Assembly: GCF_039503195.1 (NCBI RefSeq)
Contig: NZ_JBCJKP010000001.1
Location: 7,812,001 to 7,876,000, forward strand
Length of the DNA: 64,000 nucleotides
Reading direction: 5' to 3'
From: Streptomyces mirabilis
Lineage (GTDB): Bacteria > Actinomycetota > Actinomycetes > Streptomycetales > Streptomycetaceae
The notes below the pieces were generated by a model, which was given only the letters and a program-made list of their open reading frames with translations, made no database searches and had not been told where the DNA came from. The translations under genes were made by a program, and so were the position numbers. Below are positions 1-14,103 of this stretch, piece by piece. Each line of letters opens with the position of its first letter. Within the stretch, counting starts at the first letter, position 1.

Positions 1-228
1 GCCATGTTCTGCTCCCTGGACATAGTCATGCAGGTGGGGCTTCAACGGGCACGTTGTCCTGGCGCGGACAGCGGCTGCCGCGCACGCCTCCTCACAACTC
101 CCGGCGGTCGCAAGGGCTTTCTCGTTACGCAGCAGTAGCCGACGTGGAAGTTACCGGGGGTTACATTCGTGGGTCAAGAGACTTGTGGCAAAGGGATGTT
201 GATTGTGTGCCAACTGTGGAGGTCCGGC

Positions 229-320
229 CGCGACGACCTCGCAGCCGGTCCCGCGACGACCTCGCAGCCGGTCCCGCGACGACCTCGCAGCCGGTCCCGC
301 GACGAGCTCGCGGCCGGGCC
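229..320. repeat. 23-bp tandem repeat, four copies
   Basis: Four head-to-tail 23-bp units start at 229, 252, 275 and 298. The first three are identical (CGCGACGACCTCGCAGCCGGTCC) and the fourth has three changes. The array lies in a 713-bp stretch with no convincing gene. Open frames run through it on both strands, as is usual for GC-rich repeats, but none has a ribosome-binding site or a recognisable product. Confidence 0.9.
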
Positions 321-372
321 GCCCGCCGCGTCGTTCCTGGGGGCCGCTGACGTTCAACTTCCTTACTGTACC

Positions 373-403
373 TTGACGTTGACCATTCATCAGGTCTAGA
401 ACT
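373..403 (+). promoter_or_regulatory. Predicted promoter with DasR-like box over the -10
   Basis: TTGACG (373-378) and TAGAAC (397-402) are separated by 18 bp, a good sigma-70-type pair. Bases 392-403 (AGGTCTAGAACT) match 9 of 12 positions of the DasR consensus TGGTCTAGACCA and overlap the -10. DasR controls chitin and N-acetylglucosamine genes in Streptomyces, and a polysaccharide monooxygenase gene lies nearby but in the opposite orientation. Assignment to the + strand gene at 714 is inference; a start near 409 would give a leader of about 300 nt. Confidence 0.35.
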
Positions 404-408
404 CTGCA

Positions 409-2326
<1,918 letters not shown>

Positions 2327-2619
2327 CCGGTGGGTCTCCTCGCGGGGTGGGGTCGGCGGGTGCGGCCGTACGGCATCGCGCGCAGGCGTGGCCGCACCGT
2401 GAAGTACGGGGGCACAGGGCCGCGCGTTCAGATGCGCGAGCGAGGTGAAACCGGGCACTCCCGGCCAACGGGGAGCCCTTGAGGGGCGGTTACCGGCCAG
2501 ATCAAGGGTTTCCCCTGTATCCGTATTACCTGGGCTTTGCCTATCGTTCGGTCACAGCCGACCCACAGGCAGCCCCTGACAGGCTGGAAACTGACCTCTG
2601 AGCGCGGCCCACGGGGGGA

Positions 2620-2653
2620 GGGGCGGCCCATGCGCGGCGTGGGCCGCCCCTTT
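2620..2653 (+). terminator. Hairpin with short T tail
   Basis: An 11-bp perfect stem (2620-2630 with 2640-2650) with a 9-nt loop is followed by TTT. It lies about 25 bp before the phosphatase start at 2679, so it could end a transcript arriving from upstream and insulate the next promoter. The stem would work on either strand. Confidence 0.5.
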
Positions 2654-2678
2654 CGGCTCGGCCGGTACCGTGAGCCAC

Positions 2679-3845
2679 ATGTCTGAACCCGCCGACGCGC
2701 CCGTGATCCTCAGCGACGAGCCGGGCTCGTTCCCCTGGAGTGTGCTGGCCGAGCGGCATCCGGCCCTCGTCCGGAAGGTCCGGGACGCCTTCCCCTACGG
2801 CCCCGAGCAGCACCGCGCGCTCGACGCCCTGCTGAAGAACGCCACCGAGGGCGTCATCGAACCGCTCGGCGAGCGGGCGGCGGACCGCGAACAGTGGGAG
2901 CGCTGGGGCGGCGAGGAGTACGCCGGGCGCTCATGGTTCGACGTGCCCTTCCTCTGGTCCGAGAGCTACTTCTACCGTCAACTCCTCGAAGCCGTCGGCT
3001 ACTTCACCCCCGGCCCCTGGAAGGGCATCGACCCCTTCCGCCCCCTCAAGCTCGCGGAGCTCAGCGCCCCGGAGGCGGACGAGGAGCTCGCCGCGCTCGA
3101 CCCGCTCGCCGAGCGGCCGGTCGAGGAGCGCGAGGAGGCGCTGCTGCACGGCTCGCTGTGGGGCAACCGCGCGGACCTCGGCTTCCGTCTCGCCGCCGCG
3201 GACGGGGAATCGGACATCGTCGCCGAACTGGTCGCCAACGAAGGTGAGTCGCTGCGCTCCCTGTTCGCGGGCGGCACCCTCTGCCTGGTCGCGGACAACT
3301 CCGGCCGGGAACTCATCCCCGATCTGCTCCTGATCGACCATCTGCTCCACCACCGCCGCGTCGGGCGGGCGCTCCTGCACGTGAAGCCGTACCCGTACTA
3401 CGTCTCGGACGCCACGACCGCCGACGTGGTCGACGCCCTGCGTCACCTCACCGGCGCGAAGGGGGCGGCGGCCGAGTCCGGCCGCCGGCTGTGGGCGGCC
3501 ATGACCGACGGTCGCCTCACCGTCCGGGCCCACCCCTTCTCCTGCGCCCCGCTGCCGTACGCCGACATGCCCGACGACCTGCGCCGTGAGTTCGCCGAGG
3601 CCGACGTGACCCTCGTGAAGGGCGACCTGAACTACCGCCGCCTGGTCGGCGACCGGCGCTACCCCGCCACCACCCCCTTCACGGAGCCCACCGCGTACTT
3701 CCCGGGCCCGGTCGCCGCCCTGCGCACCCTCAAGTCGGATGTGATCGTGGGCCTGGACGCCCGCACGGAGGCCGCCCTCGACGCGGCCGAGGGCGGACGC
3801 TGGCGCACGAGCGGCACACACGCCCTGATCCAGGTGCGGGCCTGA
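2679..3845 (+). CDS. ARMT1/DUF89-family damage-control phosphatase-like protein
   Basis: A protein of 388 residues resembling the DUF89/ARMT1 family, metal-dependent phosphatases thought to remove damaged or excess phosphometabolites. Family signatures are visible: DNSGRELIPDLLLIDHLL around residue 205, where the Asp and Asn bind metal, and VTLVKGDLNYRRLVGD near residue 310. The length fits the family. I chose ATG 2679 over in-frame GTG 2670 because TACCGT (2666-2671) sits 7 nt before it, typical of leaderless actinobacterial genes, and neither start has a ribosome site. Substrate unknown. Confidence 0.82.
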   Translation: MSEPADAPVILSDEPGSFPWSVLAERHPALVRKVRDAFPYGPEQHRALDALLKNATEGVIEPLGERAADREQWERWGGEEYAGRSWFDVPFLWSESYFYRQLLEAVGYFTPGPWKGIDPFRPLKLAELSAPEADEELAALDPLAERPVEEREEALLHGSLWGNRADLGFRLAAADGESDIVAELVANEGESLRSLFAGGTLCLVADNSGRELIPDLLLIDHLLHHRRVGRALLHVKPYPYYVSDATTADVVDALRHLTGAKGAAAESGRRLWAAMTDGRLTVRAHPFSCAPLPYADMPDDLRREFAEADVTLVKGDLNYRRLVGDRRYPATTPFTEPTAYFPGPVAALRTLKSDVIVGLDARTEAALDAAEGGRWRTSGTHALIQVRA

Positions 3846-3985
3846 GGGCCAAGCGGCCATCAGTCGTGCGGCGCGATCACCTCGTGGGCGCCGCCGTGCA
3901 CATCACTTGCCTCGAAAAGGGGTAAATTCACGCGATGGTGTGATCATGTCCCGCCCGGTGGATGCCCCCGGAGGGCCCTGGGTAG

Positions 3986-7970
<3,985 letters not shown>

Positions 7971-8013
7971 GCCGCCGAACGTAACAGCCGGCACTGACAA
8001 ACGGCTCCGTCCG

Positions 8014-8796
8014 TCACACGGGCTGACGCCGTCCGCCGACCTCGTCGGCCCCGTCGACCGTGCCGAGTTCCCGGAGCTCCCCGACGGCCGCGTGTGCCAC
8101 GGCGGCTCGCGCCAGCGCCCGCACGATCGGGTGCGGGCGTGAGCCGTCCCCGTACTGCTCCGGCTGGAAGAGGGTGCCCAGGAAGAAGGGATGGCCCGGG
8201 AGTTCGACGATCCGTACGTTTCCGTCCTCGTCGTGGCCGCTGAAGCGCAGGCCGTGGGCGCGCAGGGTGTCCAGGTGGCGAGTGGGGCCGTACGCGCAGA
8301 AATAGCGTTCGACCGTCCGCTCGGCGCCCATCACGGACTGGGCGAGCGAACCCGGTTCGATGGTGACGGCGGCCTCGTGGCCCAGGAGGGAGCAGGCGAG
8401 CGGTTCGATGAGAAGGTCATCGGCGTCGGGGTCCTGCTCGGCGTGCGCGACACGGGTGAGCCCGCAGACGTCGCGCGCGAACTCCAGGAGCGCGTGCTGG
8501 AATCCGCCGCATGTGCCCAGGAACGGGATGCCCTCCTCGCGCGCGGTGCGGATCGCGGTGAGGGTCCCCGCCTCGCTGCGGTACGGGCTGCCGGGCAGCA
8601 CCCACACCGCGTCGAAGCCGCGCACCGCGGCCGGGTCCTCGGCGTCCTCGGTCGGGACCCAGTAGGCGTCGAGGACGAGGCGGTCGCGCGTGGCCAGGGC
8701 GTCCAGGAGGAGGGGGACGCGGGTGTGGGCGAGGACGTTCGGGGAGCGGTCGCCCACGAGGGCGAGGCGAGCGGTCTGCGCCGCGATGGTCGTCAT
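8014..8796 (-). CDS. Class-I glutamine-amidotransferase-like protein (CTP-synthase C-domain type)
   Basis: A 260-residue stand-alone protein resembling the glutaminase half of CTP synthase. The nucleophile elbow is FLGTCGGFQHALLEFARDV near residue 94, with Cys96 the likely catalytic residue. The His/Glu region is LFQPEQYGDGSRPHP near residue 217, where the usual His-x-Glu appears as Gln-Pro-Glu; loss of the catalytic His would impair classical glutaminase activity. No synthetase domain is fused or adjacent. It is divergent from a LysR regulator, which probably controls it. The substrate is unknown. Confidence 0.75.
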   Translation of the reverse strand: MTTIAAQTARLALVGDRSPNVLAHTRVPLLLDALATRDRLVLDAYWVPTEDAEDPAAVRGFDAVWVLPGSPYRSEAGTLTAIRTAREEGIPFLGTCGGFQHALLEFARDVCGLTRVAHAEQDPDADDLLIEPLACSLLGHEAAVTIEPGSLAQSVMGAERTVERYFCAYGPTRHLDTLRAHGLRFSGHDEDGNVRIVELPGHPFFLGTLFQPEQYGDGSRPHPIVRALARAAVAHAAVGELRELGTVDGADEVGGRRQPV

Positions 8797-8913
8797 GTCC
8801 TCATCCTCGGCGGCCCCGCTCGTTCACGTCCAACGATGATTGCTGCACCTTCGATAAGCAACGCTGATGGTGATTCTGGTGGGACACAGGATCGGTACGG
8901 GATCCTGGAGCGC
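8797..8913. promoter_or_regulatory. Divergent regulatory region, LysR gene and its probable target
   Basis: 117 bp lie between the start of the amidotransferase-like gene (minus) and the LysR gene (plus). The segment around 8835-8870 is A/T-richer than its surroundings and contains ATTGCTGCACCTTCGATAAG, which has a T-N11-A arrangement of the LysR type. The site is a prediction from gene arrangement. Confidence 0.35.
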
Positions 8914-9780
8914 ATGGATCCGCATCTCCTGCGCACCTACGTCACCGTGGCCCGTGTCGCCTCCTTCTCGGAGGCCGCACGGGAACTCGGCTACACCCAG
9001 TCCGCGGTGTCCCAGCACATCGCCGCGTTGGAGCAGGACCTCGGCGCGCCCCTGCTGACCCGGCGCCCCGTGGCACCGACGGCGGCGGGCGAACGGCTCC
9101 TCGAACACGCCGGGCCACTGCTGCTGCGCCTGGACGCGGCCCGCGCGGACGTCCTACGGATGGTGGGCGCGCCCGAGTACGGGCTGACGCTCGCGGCGAC
9201 ACCGACGGCGCTCGGTCCGCGCACGCTCGCGGCGCTGCCCGCCGCCGGGGTGACCCTGCGGGTGCTGGCCCGCGAGGAGATCCCCGCCGCCGTCGCGCAG
9301 GGCGGGGCGGAGCTGGGCCTGGTGGACGGACTGACGGCGCCCAACGACCCCTTGCGGCATCCCGACGTGGCCCCGCTGACCACGTACGGCGTCGGCGAGG
9401 AACCCGTCTGCGTGCTGCTGCCCGAAACTCATCCGCTCGCCCTGCGCGACGGGCTGCGCCTCGCCGATCTCGTCGACGCCCGCTGGCTGGACGCCCCCGA
9501 CGCGGGACTGCCCCTGGCCCACCTCCGCCGGGCGAACGGCAGCGGGGGCTTCCGCCCGGCCCTGCGATACGAGGGCACCGACGTGCGTACTCTCGCCGCC
9601 CTGGCCGCCGCCGGGCACGGTCTCACGCTGCTGCCGCGGGCTGCGGCCACCGGCGTCCCCGGGTCGGTGGCCGTGCCGCTCGTGGCGCCGCGCCTGGTGC
9701 ACCGTACGGAACTGGTGCACAGCGGGTCTCCGCGCGGAGCCGCCGCGGCCTTGGTGGACCAACTTCTCGAACGTGTTTGA
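8914..9780 (+). CDS. LysR-family transcriptional regulator
   Basis: A 288-residue regulator with the N-terminal winged helix-turn-helix of LysR proteins (VASFSEAARELGYTQSAVSQHIAALEQDLG shows the recognition helix; residues about 1-60). A linker helix and a periplasmic-binding-protein-like effector domain (about 90-285) follow. The start is ATG 8914 with GGAG five bases upstream; a longer upstream open frame is shadow of the opposite gene. LysR proteins typically control the divergent neighbour, here the amidotransferase-like gene, and themselves. The ligand is unknown. Confidence 0.9.
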   Translation: MDPHLLRTYVTVARVASFSEAARELGYTQSAVSQHIAALEQDLGAPLLTRRPVAPTAAGERLLEHAGPLLLRLDAARADVLRMVGAPEYGLTLAATPTALGPRTLAALPAAGVTLRVLAREEIPAAVAQGGAELGLVDGLTAPNDPLRHPDVAPLTTYGVGEEPVCVLLPETHPLALRDGLRLADLVDARWLDAPDAGLPLAHLRRANGSGGFRPALRYEGTDVRTLAALAAAGHGLTLLPRAAATGVPGSVAVPLVAPRLVHRTELVHSGSPRGAAAALVDQLLERV

Positions 9781-9872
9781 CAGTCTCACTCGTTCGTGAA
9801 TCGTCGTGTGCCGGAGCGCAGGGTAGAGCAAGAGCCGGGGGCGGTCCGTAGAGCATCTGCAGGAGGCGATCC

Positions 9873-10511
9873 ATGGAACAGGCCGCACTGCGTCCCAAGC
9901 CGATGCCCGGTCAGGATCCGGGTGGTGATCGGAGTTCGACCGGCACCACCAAGCGCCCGCACGCCGCGCGACGGCGTGGCAGGCGGCTGATGCCGCTGCT
10001 CCTCGGTCTCCTCGTCGCGACCGTGCTGGTCCTGTCGGGCGTCGGAATCGGGACCGTGGGCGCCACGGTGATCGGTATGAGCAGGCTGGCGGACCTCCAG
10101 AAGCTGGCCGGGGCGGCGCAGGGGCCGTCCGTCCGGCCGGACGGACCCGGGCAGGCATCCGGCGCGTCGCAGGCCGGTGGCACCAAGTCGGCGCCCGGCG
10201 GCGGGAGTCCGGTCGCTTCGACGGCACCGGAGCCCGCGCCGGGGAAGGCCACGCTCGGCATCGAGGCGGTCGACGCCCCCCACGGCGGGGGCGCGCTCGT
10301 CGTCGGTGTGCACATCCCCGGCTCCGGCTACACCGCGGGCCTGGTCCGCGGTGACACCCTGATCGCCTTCGCCGGGGCACGGCTCGGCTCGGCCGCCGAC
10401 CTCGCGCGGGCGGTCTCGACCGCGGCCCCCGGGACGAGGGTCACGCTCGACGTGCGCCACGCGAACGGCAACCAGCAGCAACTGTCCACGGTCCCGCGCG
10501 TCGTGACCTGA
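9873..10511 (+). CDS. Membrane-anchored PDZ-domain protein
   Basis: A 212-residue protein with a basic cytoplasmic N-terminus (about 1-39), one membrane helix (about 40-66), a Gly/Ser/Pro linker and an extracytoplasmic PDZ fold (about 125-205; GVHIPGSGYTAGLVRGDTLI is the carboxylate-binding loop and following strand). No Ser/His/Asp protease domain is present, so it is a PDZ-only protein rather than an HtrA protease. It may present or recognise C-termini at the outer membrane face; that is inference. A strong site, AGGAGG, precedes ATG 9873 by 7 bases. Confidence 0.8.
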   Translation: MEQAALRPKPMPGQDPGGDRSSTGTTKRPHAARRRGRRLMPLLLGLLVATVLVLSGVGIGTVGATVIGMSRLADLQKLAGAAQGPSVRPDGPGQASGASQAGGTKSAPGGGSPVASTAPEPAPGKATLGIEAVDAPHGGGALVVGVHIPGSGYTAGLVRGDTLIAFAGARLGSAADLARAVSTAAPGTRVTLDVRHANGNQQQLSTVPRVVT

Positions 10512-10525
10512 CGCCGACGAGTCGG

Positions 10526-10812
10526 TCAGGCGGTCCTGAAGTGGCTGGTCAGCCGCCCGTCGTCGGCCAGTACATGAAACGCGAAGCCAGGGGGTGCGTC
10601 CCGGTCGGCCCCCCTCGCCCTCCCAGGGCAGCCGCAACGTCCAGGTGGCCCCGGGACCGACGACGAGCGGCCGCCCGGCGAAGGCGGTCGCGGCGGGCGT
10701 GTGCGCGTGCCCGGTGATCGGCCCGGCGGCCTCGGGTCTGCGCTCCAACAGCGCGGCCAGGGAAGCCGGCCGGCGCGGTTGGTAGGCGTCCGGGTGGGGG
10801 CACCCCCCCACG
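10526..10812 (-). pseudogene. C-terminal remnant of a metallophosphoesterase (CpdA/Icc-like)
   Basis: This is the 3' part of the gene whose 5' part is at 12235-12705. It still encodes PDAYQPRRPASLAALLER and the metal-binding ITGHAHTPAATAF motif. A further frameshift near the C6 run at 10609-10614 moves the end (ADRDAPPGFAFHVLADDGR to the stop at 10526) into another frame. The two parts are separated by a palindromic insertion and an IS4-family element. The product cannot be made. Confidence 0.85.
10805..10811. repeat. Left arm of a palindrome split by the IS
   Basis: CCCCCAC here pairs with GTGGGGG at 12236-12242. With the IS and one target copy removed, the arms flank a 12-base centre containing CTTAAG. 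This small palindromic unit has no counterpart in the phosphoesterase reading frame, and it puts a TAA stop into it, so it seems to have entered the gene before the IS. Confidence 0.6.
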
Positions 10813-10822
10813 CCCTTAAGAC
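10813..10822. repeat. IS target-site duplication, left copy
   Basis: CCCTTAAGAC borders the left inverted repeat. The identical 10 bases occur at 12225-12234. A 10-bp duplication fits the range known for IS4-family elements, and perfect identity suggests recent insertion. Confidence 0.95.
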
Positions 10823-10840
10823 CAATGCCGTTGCTTTTGG
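10823..10840 (+). repeat. IS left terminal inverted repeat
   Basis: CAATGCCGTTGCTTTTGG, a perfect inverted match to 12207-12224. It is the end distal to the transposase start. Confidence 0.95.
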
Positions 10841-10892
10841 TGGTTACTGCCATCTGTGGTTCACCGTGATGACGGCTGATGGGCGGCGGTGG

Positions 10893-12203
10893 CTAGCAGG
10901 TTCGTCGGGGGCCTTGCTGCTGAACGGGGTGATCGACGACTTCAGTTTGCGGGGGCAGTCGCGTGAGCGTCGTCGTGGCAGGAGAGACCAGCGGATCTCG
11001 GCAAGGCCGAGCAGACGGTCGTGATTTCGGGCTGAGGGGGGAAAAGCCGCACGGCGCGATCACCGAGCGGCGGACCACATGCAGGGCCCGGGTAAACGAT
11101 GTCCGATCGGCGGAAGTCTGCGCGATCCGGGCCACCTCGTTGAGCAGGTCGCGGGTCGCGTGGTGGACGATCAGGTGGGCATAGATCTCCTGCCTGACCC
11201 CGTCCGGAGTCTGCGATCGCAGGACCGGTCTGCCGCGCTGGTGAGTCTTGATCTCGTCGAAGACGATCTCGATCTCCCAGCGCCGGGCATACAGGGTGGC
11301 GAGTTCGGCGGCCGGATACTCCTCATGGTCCGTCAGGCTGGTGACAAGCCGGATCACGTCCGCCTGGCCGTCGACGCGGTACTCAATCACTCTCACCAGA
11401 GCTGGTGGAGCTTTGACGGTTCCGGCAGCCTTGGCGTGCTTGTTCGCCTGGATCCGGGCCAGGTAACTTCCGTCCGGCAGGACGTCCTGGACCCTGCGGG
11501 CGGCCCGCCGCTCGATCCTCCACAGCAGGTGGGCGCCCCGGTCGCGAAAGCGGTGCCAGCGGGCCAGGCCCCAAAGTCCGCGGTCGGCCAAGACCAGTGT
11601 CCCGGCCCCGATATGGGCTTCCAGTTCGTCGGACACGATCCGCTCGGAGTCCTTCCAGCCGCCGATCACCGCGTCCAGTACCGCGTGCGACGAGCACTCC
11701 GACACCGCGACCACCCGGGCCTGCGGATAGCCCATCGGACTGCGTTGCGAGCCGGACTTGCCGAACGTTTCCCGGTTGCCGGGCGAGTCGGGGACGGCCA
11801 GCAGCATTCCGTCCAGGGCCAGGACCCGTAGCCCGTGGAAGAGTTCCGTCCTGTGGCCCAACGGTCGGGCCACGGCCCGGAACAGCTCTCGCATGACCGG
11901 CCAGCCCAGCCTCTGCCTCGCACGCGTCAGAGATGACTTGTTCACCCCCGCCCAAGGCCGAAGCGTCGGTTCGCCGGCCTTCACCAGCCGCAGGACCTCC
12001 AGGTAGTCGGCCTGCGGAAACAGGCACAGTGCGAGCACGAAGTACACCGTGAACCGGGCCGACAGCACACGTCGGCGTTTCTCCGCACACCCAGCCTCGG
12101 CAACGACCCGGTCCACCAGCTCAGCAGGACACGACCGAGTCAGGATGCCCAACCCCAGCCGCTCCAGACGCGACACCAACACGCATGGCTCAACACCACG
12201 CAC
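10893..12203 (-). CDS. IS4-family DDE transposase
   Basis: A 436-residue transposase that cuts and pastes its element. An N-terminal IS4-type domain (about residues 15-100) precedes the DDE core. Visible acidic motifs are LALDGMLLAVPD near 128, TLVLADRGLWGLARWHRFRD near 205 (the second Asp region) and YARRWEIEIVFDEIKTHQRG near 312 (the Y-R-W-E-I-E signature with the catalytic Glu). No frameshift or internal stop is seen. The GTG start at 12203 is just inside the right inverted repeat; in-frame GTGs a few codons downstream are alternatives. Confidence 0.95.
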   Translation of the reverse strand: MRGVEPCVLVSRLERLGLGILTRSCPAELVDRVVAEAGCAEKRRRVLSARFTVYFVLALCLFPQADYLEVLRLVKAGEPTLRPWAGVNKSSLTRARQRLGWPVMRELFRAVARPLGHRTELFHGLRVLALDGMLLAVPDSPGNRETFGKSGSQRSPMGYPQARVVAVSECSSHAVLDAVIGGWKDSERIVSDELEAHIGAGTLVLADRGLWGLARWHRFRDRGAHLLWRIERRAARRVQDVLPDGSYLARIQANKHAKAAGTVKAPPALVRVIEYRVDGQADVIRLVTSLTDHEEYPAAELATLYARRWEIEIVFDEIKTHQRGRPVLRSQTPDGVRQEIYAHLIVHHATRDLLNEVARIAQTSADRTSFTRALHVVRRSVIAPCGFSPLSPKSRPSARPCRDPLVSPATTTLTRLPPQTEVVDHPVQQQGPRRTC

Positions 12204-12206
12204 ACC

Positions 12207-12224
12207 CCAAAAGCAACGGCATTG
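12207..12224 (-). repeat. IS right terminal inverted repeat
   Basis: CCAAAAGCAACGGCATTG, the perfect inverted counterpart of the left end, immediately upstream of the transposase start. Confidence 0.95.
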
Positions 12225-12234
12225 CCCTTAAGAC
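12225..12234. repeat. IS target-site duplication, right copy
   Basis: CCCTTAAGAC, identical to 10813-10822. Confidence 0.95.
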
Positions 12235-12705
12235 AGTGGGGGAGGATGGTGCAGCGCCACCGGCGGATGGTGGAAGGCGAGCAACGCCGTAACGGTGCCG
12301 TCGAGTTCGTCGAGCGTTGTCTCGATCCGGGTGTACGTCTCCCGGTCCAGCTCTCCTTCGTCCTGGCCCGGGATGCTGGAGTCGCCCATCAGGACGGCGG
12401 CGTCGTCGAAGACGTGGACGCTGTTGACCGGCCCCTCCGACGCGGGCTGCCCGAGCAGGGCCTTGCGGTAGGGCGCTCGGCTGTCGTGGTTGCCCGGGCA
12501 GGTGAGTACGGGGAAAGGGGGCTCCCCGTCGCGCCGCCCGAACAGACGCGCCGCCTCCTCGTACTCCGCCTCCGTGCCGTGGTCCGCGATGTCGCCGGTC
12601 ACCAGCAGGGCGTCCACCCGGTAGCTCCCGTACCCGCTCGGTCCGCTCCGTCGCGCGCCGGGTGCCGTCGAGATGCAGATCGCTGATGGGTGCCAGTACG
12701 AGCAT
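12235..12705 (-). pseudogene. N-terminal remnant of a metallophosphoesterase (CpdA/Icc-like)
   Basis: Calcineurin-type phosphoesterase motifs appear in order but in two frames. PISDLHLDGT is in the first frame from ATG 12705. After a frameshift near 12620, VTGDIADHG, CPGNHDS and LLAFHHPPVALHHP follow in the second. With GHAH in the distal fragment these are the metal-binding blocks of cyclic-AMP-phosphodiesterase-like enzymes. The frame is broken upstream, then by the palindrome and the IS, so the gene is dead. The order of the events cannot be read, except that the IS came after the palindrome. Confidence 0.88.
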
Positions 12706-12896
12706 GGCCTGGGGCCGCTCCTGGAAGTTAATGGAACATCCGCATCAAACCATTAGCACTAATGCACCGGCGACGACCAACCGTTAGTTGAGCTCCCGGA
12801 TCGACGCCATGGCCGCAACCGGCTCGCGTCCGCATCGGCGAACGGGCAGGATGCTGCCCGTAGCCCCTGGGAAGCTCCGGACAGACGGAGGCATGG

Positions 12897-14036
12897 ATGA
12901 CCGGCACGCCCGCGCCCTTCACCGCCGGTGACCCCGCGCCCTTCACCGCCGGTGATTACGGGGCCCGTATGCGGCGCGCGGCCGAGGCCGCCGCGGACGC
13001 GGGACTCGACGGCGTCCTGATCGCCCCCGGGCCCGATCTGGTGTGGCTGACCGGCTACCGGCCCGTGGAGACCGAACGCCTCACCCTGCTGGTGCTCAGG
13101 GCCGGGCAGGACCCCGTGCTGGTCGTGCCGACCCTGGAGGCCCCGGACGCGGCGGCGGCGGCCCCCATGCTGACCCTGCGCGACTGGACCGACGGCAGGG
13201 ACCCGTACGAGGCGGCCGCGTCCTTGGTCGGGAGCGAGGGCCGCTTCGGCGTCAGCGACAACTCCTGGGCCCTGCATCTGCTCGGCCTCCAGCGGCGGCT
13301 GCCGGACACGCGGTACGTGGCACTCACCGAAGCCCTGCCGATGCTGCGGGCGGTCAAGGACGCGGCGGAGGTGGCGCGGTTGGCGGAGGCCGGGGCGGCC
13401 GCGGACGCCGCGTACGAGGAGATCCGGAAGGTGCCCTTCGCGGGGCGCAGGGAGGCGGACGTCGCCGCCGACCTCGACGCGCTGCTGCGGCATTTCGGGC
13501 ACTCCCAGGTCGACTTCACCATCGTCGCCTCGGGCCCGAACGGCGCCAACCCGCACCACGAGGCGGGCGAGCGCGTCATCGAGCGCGGCGACATGGTCGT
13601 CCTCGACTTCGGCGGTCTCAAGCACGGCTACGGCTCCGACACCTCCCGCACGGTCCACGTCGGCGAGCCGGACCTCGAGGAGCGCCGGGTGCACGACGTC
13701 GTGCGCGCCGCCCAGGAGGCGGGCGTCGCGGCGGTCCGGCCGGGGGCCGCCTGCCAGGACGTCGACCGGGCGGCCCGCGCCGTCATCACCGAGGCGGGAT
13801 ACGGCGAGTTCTTCATCCACCGCACCGGGCACGGCATCGGCGTCACCACCCACGAACCGCCGTACATGATCGAGGGCGAGGAACTGCCCCTCGTGCCCGG
13901 GATGTGCTTCTCCGTGGAGCCCGGCATCTATCTGCCCGGCCGCTTCGGGGTACGCATCGAGGACATCGTCACGGTGACCGAGGAGGGCGGATGGCGCCTC
14001 AACACCACGTCCCGCGAGATGGCGATCGTCGACTGA
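12897..14036 (+). CDS. M24-family Xaa-Pro peptidase
   Basis: A cytosolic dinuclear-metal peptidase of 379 residues that removes N-terminal residues next to proline or splits Xaa-Pro dipeptides. The N-terminal creatinase-like domain covers about residues 20-145 and the pita-bread catalytic domain about 155-375. Metal ligands are visible: VVLDFGG and GSDTSRTVHVG (the two Asp), FIHRTGHGIG (His), SVEPGIY (Glu) and RIEDIVTVTE (Glu). GGAGG precedes ATG 12897. The N-terminus carries an exact octapeptide duplication, PAPFTAGD twice, from a 24-bp tandem repeat (12909-12956). Confidence 0.92.
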   Translation: MTGTPAPFTAGDPAPFTAGDYGARMRRAAEAAADAGLDGVLIAPGPDLVWLTGYRPVETERLTLLVLRAGQDPVLVVPTLEAPDAAAAAPMLTLRDWTDGRDPYEAAASLVGSEGRFGVSDNSWALHLLGLQRRLPDTRYVALTEALPMLRAVKDAAEVARLAEAGAAADAAYEEIRKVPFAGRREADVAADLDALLRHFGHSQVDFTIVASGPNGANPHHEAGERVIERGDMVVLDFGGLKHGYGSDTSRTVHVGEPDLEERRVHDVVRAAQEAGVAAVRPGAACQDVDRAARAVITEAGYGEFFIHRTGHGIGVTTHEPPYMIEGEELPLVPGMCFSVEPGIYLPGRFGVRIEDIVTVTEEGGWRLNTTSREMAIVD

Positions 14037-14103
14037 CCGGTCACCAGGAGCACTCCCCAGGGCCTCCCGGCAGTCCAAGGCCCCCGACGGCAACGGCGCG
14101 ACC

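Larger units (their letters stand above)
10823..12224. mobile_element. Complete IS4-family insertion sequence
   Basis: The 1402-bp element is bounded by perfect 18-bp inverted repeats, CAATGCCGTTGCTTTTGG at 10823-10840 and its complement at 12207-12224, flanked by 10-bp direct repeats. It carries one full-length transposase gene on the minus strand. It sits in the middle of a palindrome inside a disrupted phosphoesterase gene. All parts needed for movement look intact. Confidence 0.96.

Noticed and set aside
229..320. CRISPR-like array
   Set aside because: The 23-bp units are directly adjacent without spacers, and no cas gene is present.
2490..2560. Possible c-di-GMP or c-di-AMP riboswitch before the monooxygenase (ACAGGGGAAACC and GGCAAAGCC on the minus strand)
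   Set aside because: The two blocks resemble pieces of the GEMM core but occur in the wrong order, and the flanking stems are missing.
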